A stretch of DNA of 64,000 nucleotides from assembly GCF_016595525.1 (NCBI RefSeq), contig NZ_JAENII010000003.1, forward strand, positions 186,001 through 250,000, in the 5' to 3' direction. The position numbers and the translations under genes are program-made. The stretch comes from Haloferula rosea (lineage in GTDB: Bacteria > Verrucomicrobiota > Verrucomicrobiia > Verrucomicrobiales > Akkermansiaceae). The notes below the pieces were generated by a model. That model worked only from the letters and a program-made list of their open reading frames with translations, had not been told where the DNA came from and made no database searches. This document shows, piece by piece, positions 10,236 through 17,939 of the stretch (the stretch's first letter is position 1; the number at the start of each line of letters is the position of its first letter).

Positions 10236-10787
10236 TCACTCGGCCGGAACCTCCAACGATGACGTCCGGCGAAGTCGAACGATCAACGCCTCGTTGTCGT
10301 CATCTTCAGCCAAACAGGCATCGACCTGATAGTCTCCGGGTTCGAGTCTCTCTACAATCTTTGCCTCTCCATCACCTGGCCGCCCCAACGCATCCATGAT
10401 CGTCACGGAGGAAGATCGAATGCGGAGGACGCAAGATTCATCCCATACCTCCCTCGCCGCGACGGTTTCAGCAAAGCGAATAAGATCCTCCTCGGACTCG
10501 GCTGCCACCCACTGAACCACCAGTCCTCCATCGAACAGGCTCCTCCAGAGCAAGTCACTTGGCTCATCGGAAATCCGCAGCACCTCGGAGCCTTCGAAAT
10601 CAAACCTCTCAATGAGGCTCCCTCCTTTACAGACCCTCCCGTAGAGCCCTCGCTTAGGATCAGGATCCGGGCCAATTCCACGGACCCAGTCATTCATCCT
10701 ATCGTCCTGAACCAGCACGTAAGGCCCACCTAAACTCGATGCACTATTCACTTCGAGAGAAGCTACAAACCTCGTTCTCCCCTCCAA
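10236..10787 (-). CDS. Imm21-like immunity-family protein
   Basis: A roughly 183-residue cytoplasmic protein with the order of motifs I associate with the Imm21 (polymorphic-toxin immunity) family: SLGGPYVLVQ near the N-terminus, a GLYGRVC segment, EVLRISDEPSDLLW, then GLVVQWVAAESEEDLI, and a C-terminal DALGRPGD ... LEPGDYQVDACL. Imm21 proteins are predicted to neutralise toxins in contact-dependent or polymorphic systems. The start is uncertain: TTG at 10787 or GTG at 10751. An ATG at 10824, ten bases past the stop of the upstream gene, opens a different frame that ends after ten codons, so an N-terminal frameshift cannot be excluded. It follows an NlpC/P60-like lipoprotein gene. Confidence 0.6.
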   Translation of the reverse strand: MEGRTRFVASLEVNSASSLGGPYVLVQDDRMNDWVRGIGPDPDPKRGLYGRVCKGGSLIERFDFEGSEVLRISDEPSDLLWRSLFDGGLVVQWVAAESEEDLIRFAETVAAREVWDESCVLRIRSSSVTIMDALGRPGDGEAKIVERLEPGDYQVDACLAEDDDNEALIVRLRRTSSLEVPAE

Positions 10788-10833
10788 GCCCTCAGGTAGG
10801 ATCGCAGAAAATTCTTCTTCTCATACCTGGCGT

Positions 10834-11580
10834 CTACCCGCCCTCCCTGACTTCACCAAAACTCATTACGACCTGCTTCGGGGTCACGACATCGAGTCGA
10901 CCGCCCCGATGCACTGCATCGAGTTCATACCCCGCGTAGTGCAGCGCCGCGATCACCAGGGTCGCGCAGCTGTAGCGGTTGCCGATTTCCTCCCTGCTTT
11001 CAGGCCGCCAGGGTGAGTTCTTCAAGCCGAGGACTCCCGCATAGTCGTAGGCCTTCTTCGGGTTGGATGCCGTTTCGACCACACGCTGCACGAACTCCTT
11101 GAGCCGCTCCTGATCCACCGTCCCCGATGGCGGCCGGAAGACGTTCCAGGATTTGCCCTCAAGATAGTCCAACCCCGCGTCCACATTCGCCGCCTGACCC
11201 ATCGCGAGTTGCAGCAGGCGGAGCTCACCCGACTGACCCGGCGCCTCGACCACCAGCGCGAGGTGACCGTATTGAAACAACTCGTAGGGAACCTTCTGGA
11301 TCACGCCTCGGCGAAGATACGAGAGGGCATCGTCATGACTCATCCAGAATGCGACCACGTCCCCCGCCTGGAGCTCATCCGCGGCCACCTCCACCCTCTC
11401 CATCCGAGCCTGTGCGCCCAGATGGGAAACCGGCGAAGATTCCAAAAACGAAAACGGCACGCGCCCACGGTGGATGCCGTCACCACCACACGACACCGTC
11501 GCCCAGAGCGTCATGAATCCTGCCACCAAAAGCCCTCGCTCCCGGCACCACTTCGCGATCCTTCTTCGCATTTCCATCAT
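10834..11580 (-). CDS. YiiX/NlpC-P60-like cysteine peptidase lipoprotein
   Basis: About 248 residues. A basic, hydrophobic N-terminus ends in ATVSCGG, a plausible though imperfect lipobox, so it is probably exported and lipid-anchored. The body resembles permuted NlpC/P60 proteins of the YiiX/YebB type: LQAGDVVAFWMS near the start, then GHLALVVE (candidate catalytic His) and late NRYSCATLVIAALHYAG (candidate catalytic Cys). Such enzymes cleave peptide or amide bonds in murein or modify lipids or proteins; the substrate here is unknown. It is the first gene of a minus-strand unit with the Imm21-like gene 47 bases downstream. A GTG at 11610 is an alternative start. Confidence 0.68.
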   Translation of the reverse strand: MMEMRRRIAKWCRERGLLVAGFMTLWATVSCGGDGIHRGRVPFSFLESSPVSHLGAQARMERVEVAADELQAGDVVAFWMSHDDALSYLRRGVIQKVPYELFQYGHLALVVEAPGQSGELRLLQLAMGQAANVDAGLDYLEGKSWNVFRPPSGTVDQERLKEFVQRVVETASNPKKAYDYAGVLGLKNSPWRPESREEIGNRYSCATLVIAALHYAGYELDAVHRGGRLDVVTPKQVVMSFGEVREGG

Positions 11581-11698
11581 GCGGAAATACCACGCCCGGC
11601 CCCATTTCACCGAATCGAAGAACCCTCACGAAACATCGATCATATTGATACTTTGAATCTGGATTGATGTTTCCCTTCGAGGGCGTGAGCCTTCCGCG

Positions 11699-12271
11699 GT
11701 GCTGATCGTCTTCCACAAACCTTACGGGGTGCTCTGCCAGTTCACCCAGGACCAGCCCGGCCAGCGGACCCTCGCGGACTTCGGCTTCCCCAAGAACGTT
11801 TGGCCAATCGGACGTCTCGACATGGATTCCGAGGGACTTCTGTTGTTTTCCGATGAGAAAGCCCTCGTCGACCGACTCCTCAATCCCCGCGCGAAACAAC
11901 CGAAAACCTACCTCGCCCAGGTCGAGGGCATCCCCGATTCGAAGGCACTCACCAAACTGTCGGACGGCACGCTCCACATCAAGGGGCATCGATGCCGGCC
12001 GGCACGCGCCCATCTCCCGGACCCCCAGCCAGCCATCCCGCCACGCGATCCACCCATCCGTGTCCGGGCCAGCATCCCGGACCGCTGGATCACCCTCACC
12101 CTCACGGAAGGCAAGAACCGGCAGGTGCGACGCATGACCGCCGCCGTCGGCCACCCAACCTTGCGCCTGATCCGCATCGCCATCGGCGATCTCGAGCTCG
12201 GTGAACTTGAATCCGGAGTGTGGCAGGAAGCAGACGCCACCCAACGGCAGCAGCTCGGGCTCAGAGTTTGA
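11699..12271 (+). CDS. RluE/RsuA-family 23S rRNA pseudouridine synthase
   Basis: A 190-residue pseudouridine synthase of the RsuA/RluB/E/F group, GTG start. The opening FHKPYGVLCQFT and the catalytic motif GRLDMDSEGLLLFS (nucleophilic Asp in GRLD) near residues 38-51 are diagnostic, as is the C-terminal GKNRQVRRMTAAVGHPTLRLIR. It lacks the N-terminal S4 RNA-binding domain, which matches the short RluE form. It should isomerise a uridine in 23S rRNA. The 3' end overlaps that of the convergent NUDIX gene by 11 bases. Confidence 0.88.
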   Translation: MLIVFHKPYGVLCQFTQDQPGQRTLADFGFPKNVWPIGRLDMDSEGLLLFSDEKALVDRLLNPRAKQPKTYLAQVEGIPDSKALTKLSDGTLHIKGHRCRPARAHLPDPQPAIPPRDPPIRVRASIPDRWITLTLTEGKNRQVRRMTAAVGHPTLRLIRIAIGDLELGELESGVWQEADATQRQQLGLRV

Positions 12272-12725
12272 CCCCGAAGAAATCCTCCATGACCTGGCGG
12301 TAGACCTCACGCTTGAAGGTCGGGAGCCACTTCAGATCAAAATCCTTCGGATCGATCCACTTGTAGTTCTCGAACTCCGGCGGGTCCTGATCCACATCCA
12401 CCTCCGGCGCGCTCTTCCGCACCCGGCACAGGTAGTAAACCTGTTCCTGCCCATGGCATCCATGCTTGCGGGCCTTCTTCGCCCGCACCTCTTCAGGATA
12501 AAGGTAGCGGTAGCCTTCCTTCGAAGACACGATCTCATAGTGCTTCGGCTTGAGCCCGATCTCTTCCCTCACCTCACGGAAAAGGGCCTCCTTGAAGGAC
12601 TCTCCTGCATCCACACCACCCTGGGGAAACTGCCAAGCACCCGGATTCTTCCAGCGTTCACAAATCAGAAGCTGGCCGTCCGCGCGAGTCATCAGAGCAG
12701 CGACATTCGGTCGAAATCGAACCAC
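12261..12725 (-). CDS. rppH: NUDIX hydrolase, RppH-like RNA pyrophosphohydrolase
   Basis: A NUDIX hydrolase whose Nudix box (GGVDAGESFKEALFREVREE, then IGL) fits the GX5EX7REUXEEXGU pattern. The short N-terminus FRPNVAALM and the late YKWIDPKDFD ... FKREVYRQVMEDF segment resemble RppH and plant diadenosine hydrolases, so removal of pyrophosphate from mRNA 5' ends or hydrolysis of Ap(n)A are the likely activities. I chose the GTG at 12725 because it gives a family-like N-terminus; a TTG at 12761 adds twelve residues. Convergent with the pseudouridine synthase gene, overlapping it by 11 bases. Confidence 0.85.
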   Translation of the reverse strand: MVRFRPNVAALMTRADGQLLICERWKNPGAWQFPQGGVDAGESFKEALFREVREEIGLKPKHYEIVSSKEGYRYLYPEEVRAKKARKHGCHGQEQVYYLCRVRKSAPEVDVDQDPPEFENYKWIDPKDFDLKWLPTFKREVYRQVMEDFFGVKL

Positions 12726-12822
12726 GAAGCTGATCTGACCCTCCCCGCCCCGCAATCTCAATACTTAAGTTTGCCTAAATACCGAAATCTCTAGCTGGCA
12801 ATCGACGTTCTCCTGTTATCCT

Positions 12823-13377
12823 ATGACTACCATGAAACGATTTCTTGTCGCCCTGCCCGCCCTCGTGATCGCCCTGTCGATCCCAAGCATCACTCCGATC
12901 TCCGCGCAGAATGCCAACAACAACGAGGAAGAGGAAACCCGAGCCAAGGAGAGCGAAGGCCCCCGCCGCTTCTGGCAGGCCAGCATTCCCGGAGGCCACT
13001 ACATGGTGGCCCTGGATCGCATCAGCAACATCAGCATGCATGAGTATGTCCTCGACGGAAACCTCGTCGTCAACGAGGTGACCATCGACACCGTCGGCCG
13101 TGCCATCGCACGCTTTTACTACATCGAGCCTCTGTCCGATTCGATGGGGCGCAGCGAGATCACCCGCACCGTCGACAAGGGCCGGGAGCTCATCGAGCGA
13201 GCCGGACAACGGGTCGGCACCGACGCCCACAACATGGCGCAGAAGAACTACCCCACCACCACCCACGCCGGCATGGTCGAATACCGCATCCTCGATCTCC
13301 GCGATCTGGACGCCCTCTACGACAGCTTGAGAAAGGCATGGGAAAGCGGCAAAGGCCGCAAGCTGACGATCAAGTGA
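12823..13377 (+). CDS. exported protein, unknown
   Basis: A 184-residue protein with a signal peptide (basic MTTMKRF, hydrophobic core to about residue 28, cleavage near ISAQ). After an acidic stretch (NNEEEETRAKESEG) comes a compact mixed alpha/beta region with FYYIEPLSDS and a basic helix near the C-terminus. No family recognised; the layout resembles conserved hypothetical proteins of Verrucomicrobia. Probably periplasmic. Two ATG codons (12823 and 12832) are possible. It is transcribed divergently from the NUDIX gene, with a roughly 60-base AT-rich gap that must hold both promoters. Confidence 0.8.
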   Translation: MTTMKRFLVALPALVIALSIPSITPISAQNANNNEEEETRAKESEGPRRFWQASIPGGHYMVALDRISNISMHEYVLDGNLVVNEVTIDTVGRAIARFYYIEPLSDSMGRSEITRTVDKGRELIERAGQRVGTDAHNMAQKNYPTTTHAGMVEYRILDLRDLDALYDSLRKAWESGKGRKLTIK

Positions 13378-13420
13378 TTCCCCCCGTCACCCACAAGCTC
13401 CACGGACCGCCACCAGCGAT

Positions 13421-13795
13421 TTGAAAGCGAGCTCGATCCTGACCTGGCTCGGAATCGCCGTCGCGAGCATCAGCCACCTTCTCGTCGGTGCCGCCATTTC
13501 GTCGACCGGCAAGATCATCGTCCGCCTCTATGCCGATCTGCAGGAAGTGGAGCTTCCATGGATCTCGGCGCGACTGATCCCTTACGCCGAAAGCGGGCTG
13601 TCGCTGGGAACCGGAGCCTTGCTGGCCGTCCTCACCGCCACACTTCTGGGTTTACTCAACCTCAAGGAGAAGCTTCGGCACTTCCTGCCCATCGCCCTTG
13701 CTCTTTCAATGGTCGTTGCGGTTGTTCACCTCGCCGCTTGCTGGTTCGCCACGAGCCTGCCGCTTTTGAAAATCACAACCGAGATCACCCCTTAG
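13421..13795 (+). CDS. small multi-pass membrane protein, unknown
   Basis: A 124-residue protein from a TTG codon with three membrane segments: about residues 6-28, 58-80 and 88-112. Charged residues between segments 2 and 3 (NLKEKLRH) indicate a cytoplasmic loop. No family recognised. It follows the exported protein at 12823 by 43 bases and might be co-transcribed. Support comes from the consistent hydrophobic pattern and GC-rich third positions; the start codon is uncertain. Confidence 0.6.
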   Translation: MKASSILTWLGIAVASISHLLVGAAISSTGKIIVRLYADLQEVELPWISARLIPYAESGLSLGTGALLAVLTATLLGLLNLKEKLRHFLPIALALSMVVAVVHLAACWFATSLPLLKITTEITP

Positions 13796-13821
13796 GACGG
13801 CCTCTCAGCTGCGGCTCACAT

Positions 13822-15504
13822 CTAGTTCGGCTCCGTATCTTCCGCATCTTCCGGAGTCCCCGCCTCATCCTCGACGGGGGCCTGCTTGTCGGGTGCGGGA
13901 GGGTCCTGCGGGCGTGGGTCTCCACGCAGCACATCGAGCAAGCCACCCACACCCCGGACCACTTCGTCCGCCTGCCGGATCACCCCTTCGGCTTCTTCCA
14001 GCGTGTTGCCATCACCGTCGAGCAGTGATTTCCCCTGATCAAGCAGGCTGCTTCCCTGGTTGATCAGGCCTTCCTCGCCCGACAGCATTTCAGCCACATC
14101 GGCACTCATGGCCTGCTCGGTGAACCGTAGTACTTTCTCACCGGTCTCGGGAAGGATTTCAAACATCCGCATGCCCGCCGCAGCGATGAGCCGGTTCGTC
14201 AGATCCTCCTTGGGATCGTCCAGCGTCCCGGTGACATGGAGGGACGTCCAGAGAAGTCCACGCTCACCCGGGAGGAACACCTTGGTCTCCGCACCGGGAA
14301 TCCTGGCCAAGGTCCCCGGTGTCAGGCCGACCTGGAACCTGCCGTCGATGGTTTCGTCCTCTTCAATGGTCAACCGCCCCTCGACCTGAATCAAGCCCTC
14401 GGCACCGATCGCGATGTCGGTGAGAACGATGCGTCCGTCTTCCCATGAGTAGCTGAGTGTTGCCTCGCTGAGCACGAGACGTCGGAATCTCGGGTTGCCG
14501 CCGTAGGCGCCGAGCGAATCCAGCACCGGCAAACCCGTCAGGACACCGTCGGCAAACTGCAGGTCCCCGTCGACCACCAGGCCATGACCGCGGTCCGCCA
14601 CGGTGAAGTCGCTCGTCATCCGGCCCTCGACCCGCTGCTTCCAGTCGGGAGGGAGGACTTCGTTGGCCATGACATCGCGCAAGGTTCCATCGAAGGAGAA
14701 ACCGCTGCCTTCGATCGAAGCCTCTCCGGCAAGCGAGAGCACTCCCCGTTCATACGCACGAAAATCGGCTTCGGTGAGAAAGACCGATCCGTCCTGGTAG
14801 CGGAGCTTGGCCATCTTCAACTCCAGCGGCGGCAGGAATTCCCACGGAAAGGTGATGACCCCTCCTTCACCCAAGGCCCGGTAGCTTCCCTGCATCTGGT
14901 CCGGCACCACTTCCCAGCGTGTCCCTGAAAACTCGATGGGTCCCGCCTCGAGACCGAGTTTGACAGCGGACTGATCCACCTTGAGCTCGGTCAATTCGAT
15001 CTGATTCGGAACAAAGCGGTCGTACCACGGCTTCTGCTTGGGGCCGGCCACACTGGGAGGCGCAATCACCTCGTCCGGCAACTGCGGTGCCTCGGACGCA
15101 TCACCCCGCAGGTCAAACTCGAGGTCAATCTGGTTCACCCGGGCATTGCGAAGTTCGACCACCCGTTCGCGGACCCGTCCCAGTCCGATGTCGATCGACA
15201 GTCCTTGTGCATCCACGGCACGCATCACGCCCGGTCCGGTCGCCGAAAACGACGGACAATCCACCACCGTCCCATCCCAGCGGAAGGCTCCGAAGTCGGC
15301 CTTGGCGTTCATCGATTTGCCAGCCTGGGTCGACAGCATCGCCCGGAAATCCTCACCGTGCAGCCATGCCTTGAGCCACAGATACCCGCCCAGCATCGCG
15401 ACGAGAGCCAGCACCATCACACCCGCGGTTCCCTTCAGCCACCACGACCCCGTTCCCCGTCTGCCTTTGCTGGCAGCCTTTTTCCGTCTAGCTCGGCGAC
15501 TCAT
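13822..15504 (-). CDS. AsmA-like protein of the inner membrane
   Basis: About 560 residues. A strongly basic N-terminus (MSRRARRKK) is followed by one membrane anchor near residues 25-48, after which a long beta-rich periplasmic body follows. The C-terminal half shows AsmA-like features: GDLQFADGVLTGLPVLDSLG, a segment about leading IQVEGRLTI, and GTLDDPKEDLTNRLIAAAG before an acidic, proline-rich tail. AsmA-type proteins form bridge-like structures implicated in phospholipid movement to the outer membrane. I take the ATG at 15504 (15516 is also possible); the longer open frame to 15681 overlaps the divergent sufT gene and is unlikely. Confidence 0.8.
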   Translation of the reverse strand: MSRRARRKKAASKGRRGTGSWWLKGTAGVMVLALVAMLGGYLWLKAWLHGEDFRAMLSTQAGKSMNAKADFGAFRWDGTVVDCPSFSATGPGVMRAVDAQGLSIDIGLGRVRERVVELRNARVNQIDLEFDLRGDASEAPQLPDEVIAPPSVAGPKQKPWYDRFVPNQIELTELKVDQSAVKLGLEAGPIEFSGTRWEVVPDQMQGSYRALGEGGVITFPWEFLPPLELKMAKLRYQDGSVFLTEADFRAYERGVLSLAGEASIEGSGFSFDGTLRDVMANEVLPPDWKQRVEGRMTSDFTVADRGHGLVVDGDLQFADGVLTGLPVLDSLGAYGGNPRFRRLVLSEATLSYSWEDGRIVLTDIAIGAEGLIQVEGRLTIEEDETIDGRFQVGLTPGTLARIPGAETKVFLPGERGLLWTSLHVTGTLDDPKEDLTNRLIAAAGMRMFEILPETGEKVLRFTEQAMSADVAEMLSGEEGLINQGSSLLDQGKSLLDGDGNTLEEAEGVIRQADEVVRGVGGLLDVLRGDPRPQDPPAPDKQAPVEDEAGTPEDAEDTEPN

Positions 15505-15579
15505 ACGGGAAAGCATGCGTGAAATTCCCGCCTCCGCAAGCCACTTGCACCCGGGCTCTCCCTGCCTACACTGCCGCCC

Positions 15580-16125
15580 ATGCAAGAGGAGATTCCCCTT
15601 ACCCGCGAAGTCCAGGCCGTCCAGATCCCCAGCGGTGACGCTGTCACCCTGCCGGCAGGCACCCCCGTTTACATCACCCAACGTCTCGGCGGCACATTCA
15701 CCGTGGCGACCTCATCCGGTCTGGCCCGAATTTCCTCCCAAGATGCCGACGCACTCGGGGTGGATCTCGAAGCCGAGAAAGAGAAACAAGAGGAAGCCAA
15801 CGCCCTCAAGGACGCCCCCCTTGAGGATCAGGTCTGGGCCCAACTCAAAGGCGTCTACGACCCCGAGATTCCCGTCGATATCGTCAACCTTGGCCTCGTC
15901 TACGACTGCTCGATTGAAGAAGAGGACGGCAAGACCGTCGTCGGCATCAAGATGACCCTCACGGCTCCCGGATGCGGCATGGGCCCCGTCATTGCAGCCG
16001 ATGCCCAATCCAAGATCATGACCATCGAAGGCATCGATGACGCCAGGGTCGACCTGGTCTGGGACCCTGCGTGGAATCAGGACATGATTTCCGAAGAGGG
16101 AAAGATGAAGCTCGGCATGATCTGA
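15580..16125 (+). CDS. sufT: SufT-type Fe-S cluster assembly protein (DUF59)
   Basis: A 181-residue protein with an N-terminal region typical of SufT (REVQAVQIPSGDAVTLPAGT) and a C-terminal MIP18/DUF59 domain from about residue 85: VYDPEIPVDIVNLGLVYDC, then TLTAPGCGMGPVIAADA containing the conserved cysteine, and LVWDPAWNQDMISEE. SufT helps mature iron-sulphur proteins, most likely as an accessory carrier. No other suf gene is present in the window. ATG start with divergent AsmA-like gene upstream. Confidence 0.92.
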   Translation: MQEEIPLTREVQAVQIPSGDAVTLPAGTPVYITQRLGGTFTVATSSGLARISSQDADALGVDLEAEKEKQEEANALKDAPLEDQVWAQLKGVYDPEIPVDIVNLGLVYDCSIEEEDGKTVVGIKMTLTAPGCGMGPVIAADAQSKIMTIEGIDDARVDLVWDPAWNQDMISEEGKMKLGMI

Positions 16126-16135
16126 AGGAATTCCG

Positions 16136-16297
16136 ATGTCCGGCTCCCGGATCTTCACCGTTGTCGGCCTGGCCGGAATCTTCGCCTCGATGGGGTTGGC
16201 GATGGTCGGATCCTTTCTACCAGCGCTGATCCTCCTCGGTGTTCTCGTCCTCGCCGGGATCGGTATGGCGGTGGGAGCGTGGATTTCGAGGCGATAA
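16136..16297 (+). CDS. 53-residue membrane microprotein
   Basis: A short open frame (ATG, 53 codons, TAA) beginning 10 bases after the sufT stop. It encodes two adjacent hydrophobic segments (about residues 6-25 and 29-49) with only SGSR and a final SRR as polar ends. GC-rich third positions and position directly after sufT support translation. No family recognised; it could be co-transcribed with sufT. Confidence 0.5.
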   Translation: MSGSRIFTVVGLAGIFASMGLAMVGSFLPALILLGVLVLAGIGMAVGAWISRR

Positions 16298-16369
16298 CGC
16301 CAGCAGCCAGCACTTGCCCCCTACCACACCGACTGCTAAACGCGCCCCCACCCAAAAAACCAAATTTCC

Positions 16370-17686
16370 ATGAACATCACCATCATCGGCACCGGCTACG
16401 TCGGACTCACCAGTGGAACCTGCTTCGCCGAGGTCGGCCACACCGTCACCTGCGTCGACAACAACCCGGAAAAGATCGAAACCCTCCTCAACGGAGAAAT
16501 CCCGATCTTCGAACCCGGCTTGGCCGAACTGGTTCAGCAGAACGTCGCCGCAGGTCGCCTGAAATTCACGACCTCGACCGAGGAAGGCGTGGCGAATGGA
16601 GACGTCGTCTTCATCGCGGTCCCGACCCCACCCCAGCCGGATGGCTCGGTGGACCTCTCCTTCATTGAAAAGGTCGCCCGCGAAATCGCCCAGTGTCTCA
16701 CTCCCGAGATGGGCTACCGGGTGATCGTCGACAAATCCACCGTGCCGGTGAAAACCGGCGAGAAGGTCGCTCAGACCGTCCGCCGCTACGCCCAGGAAGG
16801 TGTCGAGTTCGGCGTGGTCTCGAATCCGGAGTTTCTCCGGGAAGGCTGCGCCGTCGACGACCTGCTGAACCCCGACCGCATCGTCATCGGCTCCAACGAC
16901 GACCAGGCACTCGCGATGATGCAGAAGCTCTACGAGCCCTTCGTCGCTCCGGTCCTCGTCACCGACATCAACTCGGCCGAGCTCATCAAACACGCCGCGA
17001 ACTCGTTCCTCGCGCTGAAAATTTCCTACATCAATGCCGTGGCCAACATCTGTGAAGCAGCTGGCGCCGATGTGGAGAAGGTCGCCGAAGGAATCGGCAC
17101 CGACAAGCGCATCGGTCGCGCATTCCTCAATGCCGGACTCGGCTACGGCGGTTCCTGCTTCCCGAAGGACATCAAGGCCTTCATCGCCATCTCCGAATCG
17201 ATCGGCCAACCCTTTGACCTGTTGAAAGAGGTCGAGCGCATCAATGCCGATCAACTCACCCGCTTCCTCGACAAGATCCGGGAAAAGCTCTGGGTCTTCC
17301 GCGACAAGAAGATCGCCCTGTGGGGACTGGCCTTCAAACAAAACACCGATGACGTCCGCGAATCCGTCGCACTGAAACTTGCTCAGGCGATGCTCGATGA
17401 GGGAGCAACGATCGTGGCGACCGACCCCCAGGCGATCGGTACCGCCCAGCGCTTCGGCAATCTCTCTGGCGACATCAGCTACACCGAGGACATGTACGAG
17501 GCACTCGACAATGCCGATGCCCTTGTCATCGCGACCGAGTGGCCGGTCTTCGCGACAGCCGACTTGAAGGAAGTTGCGAAGCGTCTGAGAACGCCGCTCG
17601 TCTTCGACGGCAGGAACCTCCTGGATCCGGAGGACACCCAGGCCGCGAAGCTCGAATACGAAGCCATCGGCCGCTCCGTAAGCTGA
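16370..17686 (+). CDS. ugd: UDP-glucose 6-dehydrogenase
   Basis: A 438-residue NAD-dependent enzyme that oxidises UDP-glucose to UDP-glucuronate for surface polysaccharides. It has the N-terminal Rossmann motif (IIGTGYVGLTSG), the substrate-binding SNPEFLREG, and the catalytic cysteine in GYGGSCFPKDIKAF near residue 260. The C-terminal UDP-binding domain carries LWGLAFKQNTDDVRES. Length is usual for the family. There is no polysaccharide gene cluster next to it, so it appears to be a stand-alone supply enzyme. Only 73 bases separate it from the microprotein upstream. Confidence 0.96.
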   Translation: MNITIIGTGYVGLTSGTCFAEVGHTVTCVDNNPEKIETLLNGEIPIFEPGLAELVQQNVAAGRLKFTTSTEEGVANGDVVFIAVPTPPQPDGSVDLSFIEKVAREIAQCLTPEMGYRVIVDKSTVPVKTGEKVAQTVRRYAQEGVEFGVVSNPEFLREGCAVDDLLNPDRIVIGSNDDQALAMMQKLYEPFVAPVLVTDINSAELIKHAANSFLALKISYINAVANICEAAGADVEKVAEGIGTDKRIGRAFLNAGLGYGGSCFPKDIKAFIAISESIGQPFDLLKEVERINADQLTRFLDKIREKLWVFRDKKIALWGLAFKQNTDDVRESVALKLAQAMLDEGATIVATDPQAIGTAQRFGNLSGDISYTEDMYEALDNADALVIATEWPVFATADLKEVAKRLRTPLVFDGRNLLDPEDTQAAKLEYEAIGRSVS

Positions 17687-17746
17687 CCTTCATTGCATTC
17701 CGGGATTGCGCCGCATTCCCGGAACATGCTCTCCTTCGCCAGCACC

Positions 17747-17896
17747 ATGAAATACCTTTTCGCACTCGCTATCGGCACCTTCTTCCTGGCTTCCTGCAAC
17801 ACCACGATCGGCCTCGGTCGCGACCTCCAGAAAGCCGGCGAAGGCCTTTCGAATACCGCGCAGAAAGCCAAGCCTTCCAACGATTCGTCGAACTGA
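17747..17896 (+). CDS. entericidin-like small lipoprotein
   Basis: A 49-residue protein with a lipoprotein signal (MKYLFALAIGTFFLASC; lipobox LASC) and a mature part NTTIGLGRDLQKAGEGLSNTA, the pattern of entericidin EcnA/EcnB proteins. These are tiny envelope lipoproteins with a possible role in a toxin/antidote pair or stress response; only one copy is seen here. I prefer the ATG at 17747; an ATG at 17726 would add seven residues before the signal. Confidence 0.8.
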   Translation: MKYLFALAIGTFFLASCNTTIGLGRDLQKAGEGLSNTAQKAKPSNDSSN

Positions 17897-17939
17897 AGCC
17901 TCGTCTTCACCCATCGCGCCGCAGGGCACCCCATCCAGC

